DNA from: Chromatiales bacterium
Lineage (GTDB): Bacteria; Pseudomonadota; Gammaproteobacteria; UBA6429; Thiohalophilaceae
Assembly (NCBI GenBank): GCA_027070385.1
Contig: JALXDW010000163.1
Span: 1-7,023, forward strand
Length of the DNA: 7,023 nt
Direction of reading: 5' to 3'
In this document: in pieces, positions 1-5,706 of the stretch
How the letters are laid out: each line of letters begins with the position of its first letter
How positions within the stretch are numbered: the stretch's first letter is position 1
Made by a program: the position numbers and the translations under genes
The notes under the pieces: model-generated
The model's input: only the letters and a program-made list of their open reading frames with translations
Database searches by the model: none
Told to the model about the DNA's origin: nothing

Positions 1-1
1 T

Positions 2-328
2 ATTATTCGTGATCGAAATGCATTGTATCGTGAAACCAATGAAGGTTTGATTGAAAATATTTACACTCTTAAACTCATTAACATGGATACCAAACCACAT
101 TATTATCGCTTAACTGTTAAGGGCATTAAGGGTATCAAGGTCATTAACAAACCGGATAAGATAAAAGTTAAAAGTGGCGAAGTGCTTGATTTACCTATTA
201 GTATACAGGTCGATCCCATTCATCTGAAGAAGACTGCTGAGGATCTAACCTTTGATTTGATTTCAACAACAAATCCGGATATCCATGTAGTTGAAACCGG
301 GCGATTTATCGGGCCATTAGTCCGGTAG
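2..328 (+). CDS. ccoG: CcoG (FixG/RdxA) cbb3 oxidase assembly protein, C-terminal fragment
   Basis: This is the last 108 codons of a gene that enters from the left edge, so no start is visible; the frame is open from base 2. The residues near the start (IIRDRNALYRETNEGLIEN, then YTLKLINMD) match the junction where the membrane and ferredoxin-like part of CcoG gives way to its periplasmic Ig-like C-terminal domain. The rest reads as a beta-rich domain, ending in TGRFIGPLVR. In the family, CcoG is a membrane protein with [4Fe-4S] clusters that takes part in copper delivery or reduction for the CuB centre of cbb3-type cytochrome c oxidase; those cluster motifs lie outside the window. fixH follows 34 bases downstream on the same strand, the usual ccoG-fixH arrangement, which supports the call. 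The start of the gene, and the ccoNOP genes expected nearby, cannot be seen. Confidence 0.9.
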   Translation: MIRDRNALYRETNEGLIENIYTLKLINMDTKPHYYRLTVKGIKGIKVINKPDKIKVKSGEVLDLPISIQVDPIHLKKTAEDLTFDLISTTNPDIHVVETGRFIGPLVR

Positions 329-362
329 GCTGTGTAAACAAAACAAGGCCTGTCTGCATTTT

Positions 363-905
363 ATGGAAAATACAATGAACATAAACACAAGCTGGTATAA
401 ACAGTTTTGGCCGTGGTTCCTGATTCTATTACCTGCAACAGCCGTTGTGGCCAGTATTGCTACCCTTATATTAGCAGCGCAGAATGCTGATAGTCTGGTT
501 GTGGACGATTATTATAAACAGGCAATGGAGATCAACCGGGATTTATCTAAAATAGAACATGCCCAGAAAATCGGCCTGGCTGCGAACCTGTCTATAAGTA
601 ATAATAAGCTGTATATAGAAGTATCTGCATTAAAAAATAAAATAAAACTGGCTCCGGTAGTGACCCTGTTTTTTAATCACCCTACCTATGCCAGCCGGGA
701 TTTTTCGGTGGTGTTAATTCAGTCTGAACAAAAAGTTCAAGGGGATAAACTAAAAGCGTTTTATAGTAGTAAAGCAGATAGTAAGGCTATCAATTTATTA
801 TCACACGGTGCATGGTATGTAAGACTGCTTCCACTGAATAAAGACTGGCAGCTAAATGGAAAAATAAAAAATAACAAAACAAGGATTCAATTATTTGCAG
901 ATTAA
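363..905 (+). CDS. fixH: FixH (CcoH)-family cbb3 oxidase assembly protein
   Basis: The 180-residue product has one N-terminal membrane segment (about residues 15-39, beginning FWPWFLILLP) followed by LVVDDYYKQAMEIN at about 45-58. This W-P-W-F plus VDDYYK pattern is the hallmark of FixH/CcoH. The rest is a periplasmic beta-rich domain. FixH is required for stable assembly of cbb3 cytochrome oxidase and is usually encoded next to ccoG, as here. The start is uncertain. ATG 363 has no good ribosome binding site. An in-frame ATG at 375 sits seven bases after a GGA and would give 176 residues without losing any family motif. The stop lies just before the strong ribosome binding site of the next gene, so the two are probably co-transcribed and translationally close. 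Family assignment is firm; the exact molecular role in cbb3 assembly is not settled for the family. Confidence 0.88.
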   Translation: MENTMNINTSWYKQFWPWFLILLPATAVVASIATLILAAQNADSLVVDDYYKQAMEINRDLSKIEHAQKIGLAANLSISNNKLYIEVSALKNKIKLAPVVTLFFNHPTYASRDFSVVLIQSEQKVQGDKLKAFYSSKADSKAINLLSHGAWYVRLLPLNKDWQLNGKIKNNKTRIQLFAD

Positions 906-911
906 AGGAGG
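904..911 (+). promoter_or_regulatory. Strong ribosome binding site of the small membrane protein gene
   Basis: AAAGGAGG ends eight bases before the ATG at 920 and overlaps the fixH stop codon. It is a near-perfect anti-16S match and by far the strongest in the window. It fixes the start of the 90-residue gene and argues that this small frame is really translated. Confidence 0.85.
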
Positions 912-919
912 GGGAAAAT

Positions 920-1192
920 ATGAGCGAACAAAATAATAAACAGAGTACCGATAAACAGATACCCACCATTCAGAAAGTCATTGCCGTTTTATGGCCTTCA
1001 TTTCTAACCGCCGGTGTGGCAACCATTTTATTTTTTGCCTATTTTGATCCGCAGCTCCTTATGCAGGTCAGTGGTTACGGGCATATTTCCAGAATGGCAG
1101 GCTACACAATAGGTTTCTTTTTGTTTTGGTTATTAACATCAACAACATGTGTATTGACTTGTTATTTCCAACGGCCATGTGATAAGCCGTGA
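920..1192 (+). CDS. Small two-segment membrane protein downstream of fixH, function unknown
   Basis: I do not recognise a named family for this 90-residue protein. It has a polar, Gln/Asn/Lys-rich N-terminus (1-19) and two hydrophobic segments at about 20-42 and 59-83. The loop between them starts FDPQLLMQ and contains SGYGHISRM. The short tail carries three cysteines: C77 and C81 at the end of the second segment, and C87 four residues from the end. It does not resemble CcoS, the short cbb3 assembly protein often found in this neighbourhood. A strong AAAGGAGG site 14 bases after fixH and the same strand suggest it belongs to the ccoG-fixH operon, so a role in oxidase assembly or metal handling is a reasonable guess from context only. 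That the gene is real is well supported; its function is inference. Confidence 0.8.
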   Translation: MSEQNNKQSTDKQIPTIQKVIAVLWPSFLTAGVATILFFAYFDPQLLMQVSGYGHISRMAGYTIGFFLFWLLTSTTCVLTCYFQRPCDKP

Positions 1193-1207
1193 TTTTTGTA
1201 CAAAAAT
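1192..1207. terminator. Perfect 16-base AT-rich palindrome between convergent genes; possible weak terminator
   Basis: ATTTTTGTACAAAAAT reads the same on both strands. It begins at the last base of the stop codon of the small membrane protein gene and ends 14 bases before the plsY stop. A second, overlapping repeat (ACAAAA-A-TTTTGT) follows. Lying between converging genes, it could help end transcription from both sides, but the stem is AT-rich with essentially no loop, so a classical intrinsic terminator is doubtful. A protein-binding site is an alternative. Confidence 0.35.
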
Positions 1208-1221
1208 TTTGTGGTAAGTTG

Positions 1222-1818
1222 TTAGGGGTTGCCGATACTGCTTTCACTGCCAGAGAGTAATTTTTGAATATTACTTTTATGGCGCCAGAATAAAATGATC
1301 ACCATTATTACCGTTACAATAAGCAAGGGTTTTGCTTGCGGGATAATGAAGTACAGATAAACAGGCGCCAGTGCCGTGGCTATTAGCGCGGCTAATGACG
1401 ATAATTTAAAGACTTTGGCAACCACCAGCCAGGTTACGGATGTGGCCAGGCCTAACATCCATGAAAAGCCAAACAGAACACCCAGCAAGGTCGCAACACC
1501 TTTTCCGCCTTTAAAACCAAAAAACACAGGGTACAAGTGGCCGATAAAGGCTGCACCCCCTGTCAGTGCCAGAGTGAGCATGTCCAACTCAAGATAATGG
1601 GCAAATAGTACCGGAATAAGGCCTTTAAGCATATCGCCAAACAAGGTAATAGCGGCCGCTTTTTTGCCACCGACACGCAATACATTGGTGGCACCAGGAT
1701 TACCTGAGCCCTGGCTGCGAGGGTCGGGAAGCCGCATTATTTTGCAGACAATAATGGCGGTAGAAATTGAACCAAGCAGATAGGCAAGACTGATGAGCAA
1801 AATATCAAGAACAGGCAT
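1222..1818 (-). CDS. plsY: Acyl phosphate:glycerol-3-phosphate acyltransferase PlsY
   Basis: PlsY is an inner-membrane enzyme that moves an acyl group from acyl phosphate (made by PlsX) to glycerol-3-phosphate, the first committed step of phospholipid synthesis. The 198-residue product is of family length and almost entirely hydrophobic. All three conserved cytoplasmic motifs are visible: SQGSGNPGATNVLR (35-48), GHLYPVFFGFKGGKGVAT (93-110, with the glycine-rich phosphate-binding stretch) and the RHKSNIQKLLSGSE tail motif near the C-terminus. The N-terminus (MPVLDILLISLAYLLGSI) is the usual first membrane helix, so the ATG at 1818 is a sound start; a GGAA lies shortly upstream on this strand. 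It is divergent from folB, as in E. coli, where plsY also neighbours folB. No sign of damage. Confidence 0.96.
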   Translation of the reverse strand: MPVLDILLISLAYLLGSISTAIIVCKIMRLPDPRSQGSGNPGATNVLRVGGKKAAAITLFGDMLKGLIPVLFAHYLELDMLTLALTGGAAFIGHLYPVFFGFKGGKGVATLLGVLFGFSWMLGLATSVTWLVVAKVFKLSSLAALIATALAPVYLYFIIPQAKPLLIVTVIMVIILFWRHKSNIQKLLSGSESSIGNP

Positions 1819-1850
1819 TAATAAAAATTCCAGCTTTAAAATGAGGCTAG

Positions 1851-1856
1851 ATTATA
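1851..1856 (-). promoter_or_regulatory. Candidate -10 element for plsY
   Basis: The minus strand reads TATAAT, a perfect sigma-70 -10 hexamer, about 33 bases before the plsY ATG. Seventeen bases further upstream the hexamer is TACACT, a poor -35 (three of six consensus bases). The perfect -10 and position make it plausible, but in AT-rich DNA a chance match is possible. I found no comparably good promoter for folB in the same 122-base divergent gap. Confidence 0.35.
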
Positions 1857-1940
1857 GAGTGTATTGGGCTGGCAGTGTATAGTTGCTTCTCAAATTTTCA
1901 AATAAGGCGGCATTATCCGCTGTTAACAAGACCTTAAATT

Positions 1941-2297
1941 ATGCAAGATATTATATTTATCAATGAACTTCGTATTGAAACCGTGATTGGTATATTTGAC
2001 TGGGAACGGCAAATCAAACAAACGGTGATATTCGATCTGGAGCTGGCAACGGATATCCGTAAAGCTGCGGCCTCCGATCATATTGATGACACCATCGATT
2101 ATAAAACCTTAACCAAGAAAGTGATCAGTTATGTTGAGGCCAGTGAGTTTCAGCTGGTTGAAACCCTTGCCGAGCGGGTTTGTGAATTAATTCGGGATGA
2201 GTTTGGTGTTGCCTGGGTTCGGCTTAAATTGAACAAGCCGGGTGCCTTACGCGGTGCGCGTGATGTGGGTATTTTAATTGAACGCGGCAGCCGTTAA
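1941..2297 (+). CDS. folB: Dihydroneopterin aldolase FolB
   Basis: FolB cleaves 7,8-dihydroneopterin to 6-hydroxymethyl-7,8-dihydropterin and glycolaldehyde in folate synthesis; many members also epimerise to dihydromonapterin. The protein has 118 residues, the normal length, and begins with the family's IFINELRIETVIGIFDWER. Residues corresponding to the known active site are present: E22 in the DWER motif, Y54 in IDYKTL, E74 in QLVETLAE and K99 in LNKPGA. It is a cytoplasmic homo-oligomer in characterised species. The ATG at 1941 gives the standard N-terminus although no clear ribosome binding site precedes it. folK starts eight bases after the stop and encodes the enzyme that uses the FolB product, so the two are almost certainly one transcription unit. 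Confidence 0.96.
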   Translation: MQDIIFINELRIETVIGIFDWERQIKQTVIFDLELATDIRKAAASDHIDDTIDYKTLTKKVISYVEASEFQLVETLAERVCELIRDEFGVAWVRLKLNKPGALRGARDVGILIERGSR

Positions 2298-2305
2298 GTT
2301 TTATT

Positions 2306-2809
2306 ATGCCTGAGGTTTATATCAGTATTGGTAGTAACGTCGACGCGCAGGCCAATATTCGTGCAGCGGTTGCAGCCTTAAATAAACAATACGGCCCGTT
2401 AAGTTTATCAACCGTTTATCAAAATACGGCTGTTGGGTTTGATGGCGATGATTTTTTAAACCTTGTTGTGGGGTTGCAAACAGAAGAATCTATCCCTGAG
2501 TTTGTAGAGAGTTTGCATGGTATTGAAGCGGCACAGGGACGGATGCGTAATACGGAAAAGAAATTCAGTTCAAGAACACTGGATATGGATTTGTTGTTGT
2601 ATGGAAACGACGTTTTTCAGGCCGGGAATATTGTGATCCCCAGAGATGAAATCACACGTTATGGATTTGTTTTGCAGCCACTGTTTGAGCTTATTCCAGA
2701 TTATGAGCATCCCACAGAAAATTGCACGATTGCAGAATTATGGGCTGCTTTTGATAAGACGGAATTAAATATGCTGCCCGTTGAAATTGAATTTGATATT
2801 AACTGTTAA
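2306..2809 (+). CDS. folK: 6-hydroxymethyl-7,8-dihydropterin pyrophosphokinase FolK (HPPK)
   Basis: HPPK transfers pyrophosphate from ATP to 6-hydroxymethyl-7,8-dihydropterin, the step after FolB and before dihydropteroate synthase. The 167-residue protein starts with VYISIGSNV (4-12), the HPPK opening motif, and has FLNLVV (50-55) in the pterin-binding region and the signature RTLDMDLLLYG (90-100), whose D93 and D95 correspond to the magnesium ligands. The usual PRTLDLD form is here SSRTLDMD, a variation I judge to be within the family. The C-terminus contains IPRDEITRYGFVLQPLFELIPDYEHP, matching the conserved late region. It follows folB by eight bases with little ribosome binding sequence, suggesting translational coupling. 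Its last 11 bases overlap the 3' end of the pteridine reductase gene on the opposite strand. Confidence 0.95.
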   Translation: MPEVYISIGSNVDAQANIRAAVAALNKQYGPLSLSTVYQNTAVGFDGDDFLNLVVGLQTEESIPEFVESLHGIEAAQGRMRNTEKKFSSRTLDMDLLLYGNDVFQAGNIVIPRDEITRYGFVLQPLFELIPDYEHPTENCTIAELWAAFDKTELNMLPVEIEFDINC

Positions 2810-3560
2810 GTGAGCGACCACCATCAACCGCAATGACTTGCCCGGTAATATAAGGTGACTGGGTGGTCAGGAATAAAACGGTTCGTGCAATATCGGATGG
2901 GTGTCCCTGCCGTTTTAAAAAATTGCGTGAAACAATGCGTTGCTGAGTGAGTTCGTCCATGTCATTTTCCGGCCACAAAATTGCACCGGGTGCAACACCG
3001 TTCACTCGCACTTCGGGGCCAAGTTCTTTGGCCAATGATTTGGTCATCATTGCCAAACCGGCTTTTGCCATACAGTAAATAGGGTGTTCTTTTAATGGTC
3101 GGTCTGAATGGATATCAACAATATTTACAATACAGCCACAGGACTGTTTTAATGCGCTGGCTGCTGCTTGGGCAAGAAAAAAAGGTGCTTTAAGATTACT
3201 GCCGAACAAGTCGTCCCATTGTTCTTCTGTTGCTTCACCCATTGGCGTGGGATAAAAGCTTGAGGCATTATTGACCACAACATCCAGTTGGCCGAAACGT
3301 TTTACTGTACTGTGAACCAGCTCATTTAAACCTTTGGTAATGTGGAGATCCGCTTGGATCAATATGACTGAATCGGCTCGAATCGCATTGAGTTTATCCT
3401 GCAGTGCTTTGGCTTCATCGCGTGAATTACGGTAATGCAGCGCAAGCCGAAAGCCGTTATTGTGCAGCATGGTTGCGATTTCAGCACCAATACGGCGAAC
3501 GCCGCCGGTAATTAGCGCTACCTTGTTGTGAGTGTTCTGGTTAGAATCCTGTTCCGACAT
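2799..3560 (-). CDS. folM: Pteridine reductase (PTR1/FolM-like short-chain dehydrogenase)
   Basis: This 253-residue protein is a short-chain dehydrogenase/reductase. The nucleotide-binding motif is TGGVRRIG (18-25); TGxxRRxG, with Arg instead of the usual Gly, is typical of pteridine reductases and NADPH use. HYRNS (42-46) also fits NADPH. NNAS is at 97-100. The catalytic residues are D149 (IVDIHSDRP), Y162 and K166 (YxxxK). The Asp-Tyr spacing of 13 matches Leishmania PTR1 (D181/Y194), where Asp replaces the classical SDR serine. VNGVAPGAILWPE (186-198) is the family-like substrate/cofactor loop. Characterised relatives reduce dihydromonapterin, dihydrobiopterin or dihydrofolate. Placement beside folB-folK supports a pterin substrate. 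It could be dihydromonapterin reductase (FolM in the strict sense) or a backup dihydrofolate reductase; the sequence does not decide. It is tail-to-tail with folK and divergent from the methyltransferase gene. Confidence 0.85.
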   Translation of the reverse strand: MSEQDSNQNTHNKVALITGGVRRIGAEIATMLHNNGFRLALHYRNSRDEAKALQDKLNAIRADSVILIQADLHITKGLNELVHSTVKRFGQLDVVVNNASSFYPTPMGEATEEQWDDLFGSNLKAPFFLAQAAASALKQSCGCIVNIVDIHSDRPLKEHPIYCMAKAGLAMMTKSLAKELGPEVRVNGVAPGAILWPENDMDELTQQRIVSRNFLKRQGHPSDIARTVLFLTTQSPYITGQVIAVDGGRSLNS

Positions 3561-3608
3561 ACAAGTATTGTAACCCTAAGTGACTTAAAGAGATATGACT
3601 CTAATACG

Positions 3609-4829
3609 ATGATGCAGACAGAACAACCCGATGCGGTGAACAGCCTACCTTTGCCGGATAATGCGGCGCTGACACATAGTCAAAGAGTCAGGCAATGCGT
3701 ACTGGACAAAATAGCCGCTAATGGCCATCTTGGCTTTACGGATTATATGCAAACCGTATTGTATGAGCCAGGTTTGGGGTATTACAGTGCGGGTAGCACC
3801 AAGCTGGGCGCTGAAGGTGACTTTATAACGGCCCCGGAAATATCATCCCTTTTTTCTCAAAGTATCGCCCAGGCCATATTGCCTGCACTGGATGCCATCG
3901 ACACGGCAACTATTTTAGAAGTGGGTGCGGGCAGTGGCAAAATGGCGGCCGGCATTATTGAATATCTTGATAGCATTAATAAATTACCTGAGCACTATTA
4001 TATATTGGAACTCAGTGCCGATTTACGTTTACGGCAGCAGCAGTATCTTCAGCAGGCCATTCCCGATTTATACCAGTGTGTCTGCTGGCTGGATAAACTG
4101 CCGGAAAATTTACACGCAGTTGTTATTGCCAATGAATTACTGGATGCAATGCCGGTCGTGCGCTTTCAAAAAGAGCAACAGGGTTTTTCTCTTGAATATG
4201 TTGCTTCTCAGGATAATAAATTTGTGAGTCAATTTGTTCAGGATAACAACAATGCACTTTATTTGCGGACAGCTGAACGTATTACGCAGCTGCAAGAAAA
4301 GGGTTTGGAACTGCCAACCGGGTATCGGTCTGAAATAAATTTTAATGCCGAAGACTGGATTAGCAGTATGGCCGCTCAATTAGAACAAGGTGTGATTATT
4401 TTAATTGATTATGGTTATCCGCAGCATGAGTATTATCATGCACAACGTAATCAGGGTACCTTGAACTGTTTTTATCGACATCGACAACACAGTGATCCCT
4501 TTGTTTATCCCGGTTTACAGGACTTAACCGCGCATGTGGATTTTACTGCCATGGCAGACAGCGCTATTAAGAATGATTTAAGTGTTATCGGTTATACTAC
4601 GCAGTCCAGTTTTTTATTCGGTGCAGGTGTTGCACAATTAGCTGAAGAGATTGGCAGTGAATATATTGAACAGAATAATATTGCAGCGCAAATGGAATTA
4701 ACCAATCAGGTAAAGAAACTGACCATGCCCTATGAAATGGGTGAGATAGTGAAAGTGATAGGTTTTGCTAAAAACTGTCACGCAAGATTAGATGCGTTTT
4801 ATTTTAAAGATATGCGGGATCATTTATAA
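3609..4829 (+). CDS. MidA/NDUFAF7-family SAM-dependent methyltransferase (COG1565 type)
   Basis: The product (406 residues from ATG 3609) has a class I methyltransferase core and the marks of the COG1565/MidA family. These are FTDYMQTVLYEPGLGYY (43-59), GDFITAPEIS (70-79), the SAM-binding LEVGAGSGKMA (103-113), NELLDAMPV (175-183), IDYGYP (266-271) and the late block GTLNCFYRHR...DLTAHVDF (283-312). The eukaryotic relative NDUFAF7 dimethylates an arginine of the complex I subunit NDUFS2; the bacterial substrate is not established as far as I know. An upstream in-frame GTG at 3528 would add 27 residues lying inside the opposite-strand reductase gene, with no family similarity, so I prefer ATG 3609 (or the next codon, ATG 3612). 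The ribosome binding site is weak: AAAGAG lies about 16 bases upstream. uppP follows 27 bases after the stop, so the two may be co-transcribed. Confidence 0.87.
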   Translation: MMQTEQPDAVNSLPLPDNAALTHSQRVRQCVLDKIAANGHLGFTDYMQTVLYEPGLGYYSAGSTKLGAEGDFITAPEISSLFSQSIAQAILPALDAIDTATILEVGAGSGKMAAGIIEYLDSINKLPEHYYILELSADLRLRQQQYLQQAIPDLYQCVCWLDKLPENLHAVVIANELLDAMPVVRFQKEQQGFSLEYVASQDNKFVSQFVQDNNNALYLRTAERITQLQEKGLELPTGYRSEINFNAEDWISSMAAQLEQGVIILIDYGYPQHEYYHAQRNQGTLNCFYRHRQHSDPFVYPGLQDLTAHVDFTAMADSAIKNDLSVIGYTTQSSFLFGAGVAQLAEEIGSEYIEQNNIAAQMELTNQVKKLTMPYEMGEIVKVIGFAKNCHARLDAFYFKDMRDHL

Positions 4830-4856
4830 TCACCGCATCACTTTTCAGGATGTTGC

Positions 4857-5654
4857 ATGACCTTAATACAAATTATTACATTAGCTTTAGTACAAGGCTT
4901 TACCGAATTTTTACCTATATCAAGTTCTGCCCATTTAATTCTGGTACCCATTGCCACTGGTTGGCAGGATCAGGGTTTGGGTTTTGATATTGCTGTTCAT
5001 GTTGGCACTTTAACCGCGGTGATGCTGTATTTCAGAAAAGAAATTGTAACTATGGCAGTAGACTGGAGTGCATCGTGTATTCAACGTAAAAGCATTGGTG
5101 AAAGCCGTTTAGCATGGGCGGTTATCTTTGGCACTATTCCGGTATGTATTGCCGGTTTGTTATTCAGCGATATAATTGACAGCAGTTTACGTTCACCAAT
5201 GGTGATTGCCTATACCACTATCGGTTTTGGTCTGTTGTTGTGGTTTGCAGATAGTAAAGGAACACAACAACGTGATGAACATCATTTAACGTGGCGTGAT
5301 GTATTGATTATCGGACTGGCGCAAGCCATTGCCTTAATACCGGGTACTTCCCGTTCAGGTATTACCATGACAGCCGCATTATTGCTGGGGCTAAGTCGTT
5401 CTGCTGCTGCCCGTTTTTCTTTTTTACTTTCTATACCGGCTATTTTAGCTTCGGGCAGCTATAAAACATTGCAGTTAATTAAAGCTGAATATGCTGTTAA
5501 CTGGGGCGAGATATTTTTAGGCATTATGTTATCCGGCCTGATTGCTTATGCTTGCATTCATGTGTTTTTAAAATTACTGGAACGGGTTGGGATGTTACCG
5601 TTTGTGATTTACCGGCTGCTGTTAGGTGTCGGTTTGTTTGCTATTTTTATGTAA
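4857..5654 (+). CDS. uppP: Undecaprenyl-diphosphatase UppP (BacA)
   Basis: UppP is an integral inner-membrane phosphatase that converts undecaprenyl pyrophosphate to the monophosphate lipid carrier used for peptidoglycan and other surface polymers; extra copies give bacitracin resistance. The 265-residue protein is of family length with multiple membrane segments. The first motif is QGFTEFLPISSSAHLIL (13-29), containing the Q/E-x-x-x-E pair Q13/E17 and H26. The second, PGTSRSGIT (163-171), forms the other half of the active site. The middle region has the conserved GFDIAVHVGTL (43-53). The start at 4857 is supported by an AGGA six bases upstream and the standard MTLIQIITLALVQGFTEF beginning. 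It lies 27 bases after the methyltransferase gene and converges on cca, its neighbour in E. coli as well. Confidence 0.97.
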   Translation: MTLIQIITLALVQGFTEFLPISSSAHLILVPIATGWQDQGLGFDIAVHVGTLTAVMLYFRKEIVTMAVDWSASCIQRKSIGESRLAWAVIFGTIPVCIAGLLFSDIIDSSLRSPMVIAYTTIGFGLLLWFADSKGTQQRDEHHLTWRDVLIIGLAQAIALIPGTSRSGITMTAALLLGLSRSAAARFSFLLSIPAILASGSYKTLQLIKAEYAVNWGEIFLGIMLSGLIAYACIHVFLKLLERVGMLPFVIYRLLLGVGLFAIFM

Positions 5655-5662
5655 AGCAAACA

Positions 5663-5706
5663 TTGGGGGCTGTTGAAAGATCAACAGACCCTAACCTGTT
5701 TTATTT
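5663..5706 (+). terminator. Intrinsic terminator of uppP, possibly bidirectional
   Basis: A hairpin spans 5663-5694. CTGTTGA pairs with TCAACAG around an AAGA loop (7 bp), then comes one G/A mismatch, then TTGGGG pairs with CCCTAA (6 bp including one G-T). Four bases later the plus strand reads TTTTATTT, giving a good Rho-independent layout nine bases after the uppP stop. The right arm contains the cca stop codon and its last codons. On the minus strand the tail after the stem (AATGTTTGCTTT) is less T-rich, so termination of cca transcripts here is less certain. Confidence 0.65.

Noticed and set aside
1376..1597. Open frame antisense to plsY
   Set aside because: Low-complexity shadow of a strongly conserved gene with no ribosome binding site or recognisable family.
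1907..1920. Small hairpin GCGG-CATTAT-CCGC upstream of folB
   Set aside because: Only four base pairs with no T-tract or known regulatory motif; too weak to call a riboswitch or attenuator.
3528..3608. Upstream in-frame extension of the methyltransferase gene from a GTG
   Set aside because: It would add 27 residues without family similarity, and its first part lies inside the opposite-strand reductase gene. ATG 3609 fits better.
5673..5684. FNR-like TTGA-AAGA-TCAA
   Set aside because: Half-site spacing is wrong for FNR, and the sequence is the core of a terminator hairpin between convergent genes.
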